Below are positions 36,099 through 46,319 of a stretch of DNA of 51,237 nt, piece after piece (the first letter of the stretch is position 1; each line of letters begins with the position of its first letter). The notes beneath the pieces were generated by a model, which was not told where the DNA came from, ran no database searches, and saw only the letters and a program-made list of their open reading frames with translations. This DNA comes from Neelides folsomi (lineage: Eukaryota; Arthropoda; Collembola; Neelipleona; Neelidae): positions 1 through 51,237 of the forward strand of contig JAQGBZ010000418.1 of assembly GCA_034687125.1 (NCBI GenBank), in the 5' to 3' direction. The position numbers and the translations under genes were made by a program.

Positions 36099-36563
36099 TT
36101 AAGCAATGTAATTAGCAGATCGGCGGAGATTTCCTGGAAAGAACCTCACTCGGGTTTTACTTCTTTTAGACCTAGAATGTGGATGGGCTTGAAGAACATT
36201 GATATCCATATTAGCTTCTAAATAATCTGCAAAAGCTTCAGCTTCGTTTTCCTCAAAGTCTGCAAAATCACTTGAAAATTTTTTATTTTCTATTTCTCGT
36301 ACTTCGACTATTTGTGGTTTTTCATTTGAGTGCTCTTCCGACTTCCCATCAATTTCAAGACGGGTGAGCGGAGGAGCACCAAAAGTCTTGTTGAAGACGG
36401 CGAGCAGGACAAAAAGTAAAAAGGACGCCTGAAATTAAGAAATTAATGAAAAATTTATGAAATAATGAAAATTAGTTTTTATAAATTTTAGATTAATGCA
36501 TTATAAATGATAAATTAATTAAGTTTAAGAACTTTCCCTTACAATTTTTCCTTGACCGAACAT
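36099..36563 (-). CDS. small secreted precursor with C-terminal basic cleavage sites
   Basis: Exons 36563-36543 and 36428-36099 give 116 residues. The signal peptide MFGQGKIASFLLFVLLAVFNKTFG is split by a phase-0 intron after seven codons. An acidic pro-region (EENEAEAFADYLEANMDIN) leads to RSKR, then SKTRVRFFPGNL-RR, then SANYIA. This could release a 12-residue basic peptide. No amidation Gly is present. A secreted antimicrobial or peptide-hormone precursor are both possible. The family was not recognised. Confidence 0.75.
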
Positions 36564-37756
36564 ATTTAAATATTCCTAGTTTAATTTTTATTGTTGAATT
36601 AACTCTTAAGCAATGACACGTGTTTGAATGTGCAATTTGTAACGAAACAAGGTGAAATTTTTTTAGTGTGCCGAACTTTTATAGTTCGCTTTCAAGTTGA
36701 CTTAATTTTACAATTTATATTCGAGAGTTGAATCCTGATCACATCTAATTGTTTGTAGTTGTTCTCTTTGTACTAATTGATGACCAATTAATTGTAATTA
36801 TACATTTAATTTTGGGTTTCATGACTATTCATCCATGCTAAATTTCGGGACGTTATATGTAGTTAGTTAAACATCATTGCATTATTTGTAAATGCCGTTT
36901 AACCGCCCCTTCCCTTTGAAGTTCAACTAATTACACCTGGTATATAACGAATATTATTTGAGTCTCGTTATAACTTTTTGATGTAAATGAAATACTACTC
37001 ATTTGTATTTTCACTTTAAAAATTACGTTAAATTAATCTTTTAAAAGATGCAACCATTAAATAATTACCTATTAAATACCAAAATTTACAAATTAATGGA
37101 AGTAATGTGAATATGTAATTTTTATAGTTCTACAGTATGATTAATATGTTAATTAATTAATATACAAGCTTATGCTATGTATAACTACATATAAAATGAT
37201 TCATGGATTTACCATATATCCGTTAAATACAGAAGATGTTTGATGTCCTATCCGATATTGTGTGTATTTTTTTAACTAACAAAAATGAAAGATTTCCAAG
37301 CAATATAAATATGCTTCAAATACTAGATATTAAATCTTATTTAAAAATCCATTTTGCAAAATGATGAAATGATTTTTAAAAATAAAAATAGTAAATACTG
37401 ATTATCGATCATGAAAATCGAAGTGACCAAAATAAAAATTACGTAGTTGATGAATAAGATCCTCCTCCAATAGATCACGTTTATTCATTGAGGGAATTAA
37501 CGCCTACTTGTAAAATGGTTACGTACTTGCAAATAGCTAACTAATAAAGTTTATTTAATTCGAATATTGGACTAAACTGACAAACCTATAATTCTCCTTA
37601 GAATCAAAACAATGAGTAATAGGTATATGTTTTTTGATACATACATACCATACTACATATATATTAATTAAAACATTTAAGGTAAGTACAATATTTTAAT
37701 CTAGAATTAACTAATGAGTTCGTTCACACTCGACTATAAAAACCTATAATATCACG
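36564..37756. other. promoter and AT-rich intergenic region
   Basis: Contains the TATA box at 36676-36684 and then AT-rich DNA to the 3' end of the next minus-strand gene. Nothing else supported. Confidence 0.5.
36676..36684 (-). promoter_or_regulatory. TATA box of the 36.1-kb precursor gene
   Basis: Reads CTATAAAAG on the minus strand, about 113 bp upstream of the ATG at 36563. Confidence 0.7.
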
Positions 37757-38506
37757 TTACATTTGTATGTAAACGCTTATTAGTATCATTAGTATTACAA
37801 CTAAGGAAGTATTTGTATAAATTCGCCGTCCTTTTCCTAGCGACCCAATGTCTTGACATTCGAACCGAAAGTCTTGAACTATGGTCCTTTTTGTAAATCC
37901 TTTCTTTTCATCGTACAAGCAGATCTTTTTATTTGAATGACAAATTGAACCTGATGGTTCTCCCTTTCTTTCTTTGTAGGTGCCTTTGCAATCTTCAATT
38001 GTATTGCACCCTTTACCATAAGGCATTCCAAGAGGATCAACTATTTATAATATATAGGTTGGTATTAGAATATTTAAAGAACACCATTATGGAATAACAT
38101 TTAAAAATAATACATTGGAATTTTTTTATTGATGAATTGGTGATAATTACGCGTTTGATCCTTGTAATTGATGTCTACTGTATTTAATAGAAACAGGATG
38201 AGTTATTTGGTAGTAATTCTAACATTAGCTTAAGCATTAATAAAATACTGAATGTTTTCATCTTAATAAGTTAAGTGGACAAAGAAAAATTTTATTCACA
38301 AACAATTAATTTGTTGATTGAGAAATCGGTTCCTTTTTTGTAGTGAGTAAAATTGAAATATTGGAAATTCTATTTGAATATCATGTTCATGGGTTGTTTG
38401 TTTAGCTTTAAAAAAGCATACATAAATCGGAGCTTTGAATCCCGTTACATTGCAACTTGCAGGATAAAATGAAATACCCGCTTCCATTTATTGTTAGTGT
38501 GCCGGT
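37757..38506 (-). CDS. Cys-rich secreted/GPI-type protein, 5' end not resolved
   Basis: The last exon, 38040-37757, encodes DPLGMPYGKGCNTIEDCKG..., then GSICHSNKKICLYDEKK, then a hydrophobic tail (TNTSLVVILMILISVYIQM) like a GPI-attachment signal or membrane anchor. An upstream exon at 38506-38422 (TGTLTINGSGYFILSCKLQC NGIQSSDL) joins in the right phase and adds two Cys. The first exon with the signal peptide was not found. The spaced cysteines resemble the EB/WAP-like modules of the gene at 40.5 kb on the same strand, so the two may be related. No enzyme motif. Confidence 0.5.
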
Positions 38507-38679
38507 CTACATGTAGAGTATGATGTAGTAATGTGTTCATGTGCATGTTAAAGGTAAACAATTTAACTTGAATATGTTTTATTCATCGAAAACAAAAAGA
38601 ACATAAAAATGTAAAAACGTTGAAACTAATGAGAAAATTGAAATTCTAACGCTTCGTTAAATTATTGTTTCAGAAAGGT
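38507..38679. other. short spacer
   Basis: AT-rich spacer between two minus-strand genes. It may hold the unseen first exon of the Cys-rich gene. Confidence 0.35.
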
Positions 38680-39412
38680 CTAAGGAGATTCGGCGTCAGC
38701 TTGTTTATTTCCAAAATTCCCAAATACAGGGCGATGAGGACGAGAGTTCCCGTCTTCTGATTCTTTAGAATTACCTTCTTCGGAGGAACTTGAATGTTTT
38801 TCTTCTTTCTTTTCTTGAGCTTCAGCTGGATGACCTGAGAAATGGCTTGGCTTAGGAGCATCATCTTCTGATGATCTCACTGGTCTCGCACCCGAGCTCG
38901 CCAAAGAGGATGGCGGATTGACGTGGATACTTGAAGCCCCGACTGGAGATGGATGCGAAGAAGTTGAATTAGTTCTAATTGGTTTTGGACGAGCAGGAGT
39001 GGTCGAATTTCTCCTGTTGGAAGAAGTTGATGGAGAAGTTACGTTGATTCCAGAACCGACCGGAACAACCGAAACAGTTTGTCGGACTTCTCGGTGAAGA
39101 TGTGGTTTCGTGTCATTGGAAGCGGAGCGACGAAAGATTGTGAATGGAACAGTTGAATTTTTTTGAGCTGAACGAACTGGATTTGGTGATCCTGACGATC
39201 CTTCAAAATCTCGGGCCCCTGGAGGGCGAACGATAGTTGAGTTCGGAGCACAGTCCACAAATGCTGCGGCAAGCAGCCCAACGCATGCGATCTGCAAATT
39301 AATTAATTTGATATAAAAATCAGATTTGTTAACAAATTATAATTTATCAATAGTAAGGTTTTAACTAATTAAAAAGGGAAAATTGAATTTATACTTGTAT
39401 GAAGAATTTCAT
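38680..39412 (-). CDS. secreted Ser/Thr/Pro-rich, N-glycosylation-rich (mucin-like) protein
   Basis: Exons 39412-39395 and 39291-38680 give 209 residues. The signal peptide MKFFIQIACVGLLAAAFVDCAP is split by a phase-0 intron after six codons. The mature protein has several N-X-S/T sites (NST, NDT, NVT, NST, NST) and is rich in Ser, Pro and Thr (TSPSTSSNRRNSTTPARPKP), with a Lys/Glu/Ser tail (AQEKKEEKHSSSSEEGNSKE) and an end PVFGNFGNKQADAESP. It is probably heavily glycosylated and extracellular. No repeat of fixed length and no known domain. Some RR and single-Arg sites exist but without a peptide-like layout. Confidence 0.8.
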
Positions 39413-40547
39413 AATGCTTTCTCCGATAGAGAGAAGAGTTGAGAGTTAAATAAGTTAAAAAATCTTTGAACCTTTTATACCAATGACTTCCTCATGACAT
39501 TAAAGTGCAAATTTTTGGAAAAGTTTAAAATAAACATTATTCAGGTGGATCAACGGTCTATTGATAAGCAAATAAATATTAAAGACTTAACTTCTTAAAA
39601 TTATTTTGCAAGCGGACATACTTTGAATTGCTAATATTTGAAAAATGTCTAAGGTGTAAAGAGTAAATTGAGATACATATAGATGGAAAGCGTTATTCTA
39701 AAGATTCGTTTTTTTCTGTTATAATTTGTCTGCTATACAGGTATGCTTTAATTTAGTTAATTTGCCTCAACGCTCAACAAAACCAATATTGTGTGAACCA
39801 AGTTTCTCATTTGTCATTTCAAATCTTTTTATGTTTATGCCCTCAATGAGTTATGTGTTGAATATGTTCTAAGAAAAGAAATTTAAGGTAGGAGAAAAAA
39901 ACACTGATCCATATTCATAAGTAGAAAAGAATGATTTCTAGTAGTTAAATTATTTTTAAAGATGATCCACTCCCTTCTGATAAGTCTTCATTTAAATTTA
40001 AGGGTTTTAAAGATGAAGAGAATTATTGTGCGATTGAGATTTTTTGGACTATTTAAATGTTAATTATTTTCATTTTGCCATTTATGCAAAGCACTTCCAA
40101 TTTCTCCTTTTTTTAATTTCCTTTGTCACACTTACATCTTCAAAACATACATGAACCTTTATTACCAACTAATAATTTTTAATTTCCAATAATTAAAAAG
40201 TGATGAGTTGTAATACCGGGAAGGGATATGAAGAGTTATTGGCAGTTATTTTATGAAATACTCTGAAGACTTTTATACCTACTGCTTTATGTATAAATAC
40301 ACACAATTTTCTATTTTATTTTAAGTGAATTTTAGTATCAATTCTTATCTGCATAAAATCATTATAAAATTGTTTTTTATTTGCTCCATACAATTAGAAC
40401 AGGTAAAATTCAAGGAATTGATAAAACATTAACAATCATTTATTCCACATTTTCTACAAATTAATTAAATAATACCACGAAGTCTTTATTTTACGAATAA
40501 ATTACAGAAGCTAAATCAACAAAACTACTGATTAAAATTCTCACTGT
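39413..40547. other. promoter and AT-rich intergenic region
   Basis: Contains the TATA box at 39472-39479, then AT-rich DNA up to the end of the next minus-strand gene. No other gene supported. Confidence 0.5.
39472..39479 (-). promoter_or_regulatory. TATA box of the mucin-like gene
   Basis: Reads TATAAAAG on the minus strand, 60-67 bp upstream of the ATG at 39412. Confidence 0.75.
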
Positions 40548-41740
40548 TTACTTAATATAAAATACATAAAAATTAACTAAAAGGAATAATTGGAATGAAT
40601 AATTCGAGTTATGTTGTAAGGATCCAACAGAGTCAGTAATTTCTAGCCTTTTGCAGCATGAACAAACACTTGAATCCGGAAAGAGGCTCCGAGAGTGAGA
40701 GCGATCATCAAACCTAGGAGGAATTTTATTTAAACATTTCCCAAATTGCTGTCCTTCTCTCCCTTCAACGATAGATCCAATTGAAACATGGCAAAAGAAT
40801 CCCTTTGAGCAAACGAGATCATAGGGGCAATTGGCCGCACAGCATACGGAATACTTCTCAAGTTCACAAAATTTCTCTTCCGAATTCCAACTCACAATGA
40901 CTCGGGTTCCTTCAACTGCTGAAGTATAATAATTCTTATTTATTTTTCCAGTGTGGGGTTCAACTGCTGGAAGACCTTTTGGACATAAACATCGATTATT
41001 TAAACACAATTGAGCTCCACTACATTCCTCATTTTCTGTACAATTGTTGAATGATCCAACGCTAATTTCATTCTTATGTTCCCCATATATAACATAATAA
41101 ATCGGATCATTAAGGTTACAATAGCTGCAAAAAGGACAAGATTCTCTTGGTCTTTGTGTACAGGGTTTTCTGTGAGTTGACTGAGTTGATCTGATTGAAG
41201 TTTCGGATAGACAGACGCCAAATGTTTGATCTGGAAAATTCTCGTCTCGATCAACATGAAGAGATTCAACATATTTCAAAGGTGAATTGCAGAATAAATT
41301 TTTATGCCCATGAAGTACATATGCAGACCCTTGCCACAAAACAGATTCACCGTTGTCATATTCAACTTGCACAAAGAGAGATCCGATTGATTTCATATTG
41401 ATTCCTCCGTCATCACTCTCAAGGTAATCGGGACAAATGCATTGATCAGATTCACACACTTGACTTCCATTGCAAGGATTGTCATTATTACAAGAGGTTC
41501 TGATGCCAGGTCCTATTCTGCGTCTTTCGATCCCAAGAACACTCTGGAATTTCGCGTGCATAAAGAAAGTTGAAATTCTTGTTTATACAGATGGAGTAAT
41601 ATAACAAAGTTGATTAAGAGTGAATTTTACGATTGGATTTATAATAGGGCATTTTTAATTACAAGTCTTATTTGTTGTTTCATTACCAGAGATTGTTGAC
41701 TCAGGAGAATGCAAATTGTGAGAAATGAAGTTGTGTGCAT
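40548..41740 (-). CDS. large Cys-rich secreted protein (EB-module-like) with hydrophobic tail
   Basis: Exons 41740-41687 and 41543-40548 give 349 residues. The signal peptide MHTTSFLTICILLSQQSLS crosses a phase-0 intron after 18 codons. Two EB/EGF-like Cys units are visible: CNNDNPCNGSQVCESDQCIC P near the N-terminus and CTENEECSGAQLCLNNRCLC P in the middle, each followed by a longer segment (FCNSPLKY..., FCELEKYSVCCAANCPYDLVC) ending FGVCL or FGKCL. This is an internal duplication. The C-terminus (NYSFQLFLLVNFYVFYIK) is hydrophobic, a possible GPI signal or anchor. The role is unknown; extracellular matrix or receptor-type binding is possible. Confidence 0.8.
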
Positions 41741-42682
41741 TTTAATCATTTTTATTTAGTTAAATGAAAGCAAACTAGAATAATTGAATCATTGGCATAT
41801 AATCAAAATCAATCACGTAATGACATTTAATCATTTGCGTCTCAAAAGCAAGACATTGTGGGAAAATGTTACATTGAAATTGAATGAATTTTAATGGCAA
41901 GGGTAAAATACGCTCCTTTAAGGTAAAACAATTAAATCTATAGAGATTTGGGCATTTGCCATTTAAAGAAGTTAATAAATTCAAGAAAAATTATTAACTA
42001 TTAAGTTAACAAGCTTGGAATTTAGATGACAATTTACCAAAATATGATATTAAAAACATTAAATTATTGTAAATGAGTTGTAATTATTTTATAAATTTGA
42101 TAAATAATACTCATTTAATATGCATGAAGTACCCTTTTGTGTTTTGCAAGTTTATGATATTGTTTTCATTTTACTCACATGATACACGAGATGACTAATA
42201 AACTAAACAATCAGTACTTATGTATTATTTAATATTATGCAAGTGGATTTCTATTAAGTTTTATATGAAAGTTAGTTTTATGATTCGTTTGGCCTTTTCA
42301 TCAGGCCAAGCTCCTTCCAAACACAGTTAAAATTCTTAATGAAACGAAGATTAATAACTTTTCAAGAACACTCGAATTATTGTAAGCAGAGAAGGTAAAC
42401 TGCTTTAAAGACTTTTAGTGCTGTGATTGATATGTGTGATTGATATGTGCGAATTGATCAGAAATCATTTTAATAATTTGATCAATTGATGCAATAGAAA
42501 AGATTTATTCATCTACACGGCTAGAAGGAAGTTGAATCATAAAGAATATTAAAGTAAAGAAATAGACATTCTGATAGGAATTATTACGGCTATTGAGATT
42601 AAACTTACGAAGAATAACATTAAGTACATCTAATCTATAAAGAGTACTTTTTTAAGAGGAAACAATGTTGTGAACAAATTCC
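41741..42682. other. AT-rich intergenic; nothing supported
   Basis: Upstream region of the Cys-rich gene, then the 3' flank of the next minus-strand gene. No TATA box or coding exon was clearly seen. Confidence 0.45.
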
Positions 42683-42995
42683 TTATTTCTTTCCATTGAA
42701 AAGGATTCCATTTCTTTTTCTTTGACCTGAAACGCCTTGAAGATTGAATGGTTTTTTCTCTCCATTTCCAGGTTCAAGATTTGAAAGTAAGCTCTCTGGC
42801 TCATTGAGATCCTCCGGTTGTGGAGAACCCGCCGACAGAGCGACCAAAACTCCGACAAGCATCAACCAGCAAAACTGGAATAAATAAAGACGCTTCAATT
42901 TCTAACTTAATTCATTATTAATAAAAATTAAACAATTAAACTGTTAAAAATTAAATACAAAATATTTAGTTAAAAATTAATACCAGAAACTTCAT
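42683..42995 (-). CDS. neuropeptide-like precursor ending NGILFN-GKK
   Basis: Exons 42995-42984 and 42874-42683 give 67 residues. The signal peptide MKFLFCWLMLVGVLVALSAG is split by a phase-0 intron after four codons. The mature part is SPQPEDLNEPESLLSNLEPG, then NGEKKPFNLQGVSGQ-RKR, then NGILFN-GKK and stop. The RKR and terminal GKK are classical convertase and amidation signals, predicting NGILFN-amide. There is an additional KK pair at 'GEKKPF'. No Cys. This is a short single-copy precursor. I do not recognise the peptide as a named neuropeptide. A non-hormonal secreted peptide remains possible. Confidence 0.78.
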
Positions 42996-45079
42996 GTTGA
43001 GATTTTTCGCTTTTAGCTTCCAACTTTTTGAAACCCAAGTATTGGATGTATTTTGAGTCCTGGTATGAACGCTGGAGTTTATATACAAAAAAGTGAGGGT
43101 CGAGAGGAAAAAGAAAAACAATTTAATTGAGTCTTGCTGTCTCTTAATTTGAGGTTAATCGCTCATGTTTTCGTTAAATGAACAACATTGAATATTACTC
43201 TTTTATTCATGTTATCTTAACTGATTTGATTTGAATAGGCAAGAAGCCGCTACTTGTAATGAATGTAAAAATATCCTAATTGTTTTCTTCCTTTTTGGTC
43301 TCCCGTCAAAGAGATCTAATCAGCAAAACAATACGACGGCAGTTATTTAATTAGTTAAATGCTCAAACTTAAATATTTTTTACCAATATTTCCAAATAAG
43401 TCAATTTCTCAAGAATAACAAATTAAGCCAATTTCCGTCATAAAAAGATGTTCAAATTTCACAGCGAAAGGGAACTTTGAGAGAAGCGAAGGTCAGATTT
43501 CTTCTCATCGTAAAAGAATTCAATAACGTTCAATAAAATTCTTCATTTTTCATCTCATGAGTCGCATATTGTATGAGCAATAGATGAGTTAGTAAACAAT
43601 GCATTAATTGTTATTGTGCTTACAACGTTTAAATGATGCATGTTTTTTGGAAATCGTAGATCAACAAGTACAGATGTAATCTCGTATTTTAGCATATAAA
43701 AGATTTTTAAAAGATTTACGACTTGACAATTGGTGAGTCTTATAATTGTTTTTACCTGTATATTAACGTTCGCCATTGAACTCTTAAACAAACACGAAGC
43801 TGACAACGAGTGTGATAAATATCTCAAAAGCTTAGATAATATGAATACAAAATTGTACGCGGATTTATTGATCATGTTTTTTCCTCAAGCTTAATGGTGA
43901 ATTATGCATATATGTTTGCACTTCAGGTTTATTCATTTTATATTTTATAAAAAGTAGTTTTTTAATTGAATTTTTGATTTGGCTAAGCTAATATTAAAGA
44001 CCTGTATGCCCGAATCAAAAATTTTGATTGCCTATTATTAGAATCTGAGAAAGTTGTTAAGAGGATGTAAACCTATGAAATGAAATTCAATTAGAAAGTA
44101 AAGCCTGATCAGTCATTAATATTGCAATTATAAACGGATACATAACTTATGACCTGAATTCACCCTTTCGGTAATGAGGTACGTCTCAATTTTTATATAG
44201 TAAGGTATATGGTGTAATATGTTACTTAAATATGTTATCTAAATATTTCATTAGTTATATCTTCCTAAGATCTTTTAGAACGACAATTGTTCATTTCATG
44301 CATTAATAGATAAATAAAATTTAATGTGAAATTATTATAATTCCAATCATCGAATTTACATTTACTAATAATACAATTACAAGAAAAAAGAGCTTTTTCC
44401 CCGTGTGATTTATTTACAATTTAAAATATTTTATAACGTTATTAAAGGCAATATTTAGAATTAACGTAATTGCTGCTCATTTTTGCATGTTTATACTTTA
44501 CGTCTAACGTATTTATTTATATTTAATCAGCTCATGTGCTCCTTAATCTTGAAAGTTAATAATTAGCTTAAGCTATAAATTATGATAATAAGAATACTAT
44601 AAACATGAAATGCGTTGAATAAAGATTTGGGGAATTTGTTTAAGGTAGGGTTTAAGGACAAATTTTATGTCTCACAATGCTCCTAATGTCATTTGAATAT
44701 TTTAAGCTCAATTAAGTAATTTACTCCTTAATTGAAGAATTTTCTGAGAAGCCACGCTGCGTCATGGTCAATCCCGACCCTACCATATTGTATGTTAATT
44801 TTACTCAATCACCAAATATATTGTTCTCAATTTACATATGAAATTTTGATTCCGGCTTTCTGTCTATTTAAGACTCTCATCAACATCAAGTGCCAAATTC
44901 ATTCTTCTTCGGAACTCCCTGTCTTTATTTTCATGAACTTTAAATTTTCGAGTCTTTTCATATTAACTATCATTAAGTTTTAAAAAATTACCATTCAATT
45001 TTGATTTTTGGTTATTCTGAAATATTTACAAAATAAGATAAGACATTATACTTCTCATATTATCTTAAGACATCGTGAC
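42996..45079. other. intergenic; no supported gene
   Basis: Promoter of the neuropeptide-like gene (TATATAAA at 43078-43085), then about 2 kb of AT-rich DNA without a splice- or family-supported gene. Open frames near 43.7 and 44.8 kb were not convincing. Confidence 0.45.
43078..43085 (-). promoter_or_regulatory. TATA box of the NGILFN-GKK precursor gene
   Basis: Reads TATATAAA on the minus strand, about 83-90 bp upstream of the ATG at 42995. Confidence 0.65.
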
Positions 45080-45508
45080 ATGGATTTCCAAAGTGTAAGA
45101 ACAAATATACAAATATCTTTGGATTTTACTCCAATTATCAATGAACAATAAAATATAAGATACAAGTATTACATTATAATTTTTTAGATATTATCTCTCA
45201 TTCTGATGGGGCTTCTATCATTACTCTTTTTACCAAATGTGAATTCTCAAAAGAAAGAGGGATCAGAAATTGATGATTTGAGTGGAGCTGAGTCCTTTTG
45301 GGGCAGAAGGCACCATGGATTTGGAGGATATGGTGGATACGGAGGGTATGGAGGATATGGCGGATACGGAGGAGGATGGACAAGAAGTTGTAAGTTTCCT
45401 TAACATTTATAAATCTCAAAACTCATCCATGGTTAATTGACAGGGCCTCGATGGGGTGGATATGGCGGTTATGGTGGATATGGTGGATATGGAGGATACG
45501 GAAGATAA
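45080..45508 (+). CDS. secreted Gly-Tyr repeat (GGY) protein
   Basis: Exons 45080-45094, 45188-45389 and 45444-45508 give 93 residues. The signal peptide MDFQSILSLILMGLLSLLFLPNVNS crosses a phase-0 intron after five codons. A short acidic region (KKEGSEIDDLSGAE) is followed by SFWGRRHHGFGGYGGYGGYG, a GGGWTRSW linker across intron 2, PRWGGYGGYGGYGGYGGYGR and stop. It ends in GR-stop like some YGGYGG antimicrobial peptides; the RR before HHG could be a cleavage site. It is related in composition to the genes at 20.9 and 25 kb. Confidence 0.82.
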
Positions 45509-45859
45509 ATATCTTTAATTTTAAAACTAACAATAAGAGATTTCTACATTTCCACTCATTTGAGCTATGTAGTTATAAAGGAATACAAAGTATGTAAATA
45601 CATTTCATGTAATTTTTGTATAGATAAAATTAATTTTATTTACCAATTAGTAAATGCATAATAAAACGAATGAAGCTTGGAAATTCGAATAAATTGTCAT
45701 CATTGTTAGTTAGGCTATTTTCATAAAAAAATATTAAATTGCCAATCATGATATGAATTTCAAAAATATAATTTGATGCTCTTCAAATCAATCTTCAATG
45801 CAAAGCACATTTGATCATCATATTTAACTAACTTATCCATATATTAATTGAGAATAACA

Positions 45860-45884
45860 AAACATAACATAACATAACATAACT
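45860..45884. repeat. (ACATA)n pentanucleotide repeat
   Basis: About five copies of the acata unit in aaaacataacataacataacataac. Confidence 0.85.
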
Positions 45885-46172
45885 TACAACTAGAAAATAA
45901 TTTTATATGCTAATTTTTGTTCAGAAATTAAGGGATTGATATAATATCGCATATTATCTCATATTTTATGTACCCTCTGTATCAACAATAATAATATACA
46001 ATGCATATAATGGTATAGCGTATAAAGGTATGAAACAAAATGTGTACATATCTAATGCATAACTATTATTATGTAGGTAGGTACCTAGATATTACGTGTA
46101 ATGCATGGTTAGGTATAAAGTAAATGTTGATTAAGAAAATATTGTGTAATAATAATTGAAAAAATTGAAAAA

Positions 46173-46319
46173 ATGTCTGGGGAGGAGATATCTACAGATA
46201 GAAGCAATAAAATTTCCTTCTCTCATCGTTATGCTGGTAAGAAGCTAGACAGTTAATTAATTTTCATATTATTCCTTATAAAAATTCAATCCTCTTTTTC
46301 AGAATTATTTTCAGCATGA
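46173..46319 (+). CDS. possible micropeptide gene (26 residues)
   Basis: Exon 46173-46236 encodes MSGEEISTDRSNKISFSHRYA and ends in a perfect GTAAGA donor at phase 1. A pyrimidine-rich acceptor (cctctttttcag, ending 46302) joins to AA TTA TTT TCA GCA TGA, adding ELFSA and stop. No signal peptide. The splice signals are good but the product is tiny and of no known family, so this may be chance or the first exon of a gene whose later exons were missed. Confidence 0.25.
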
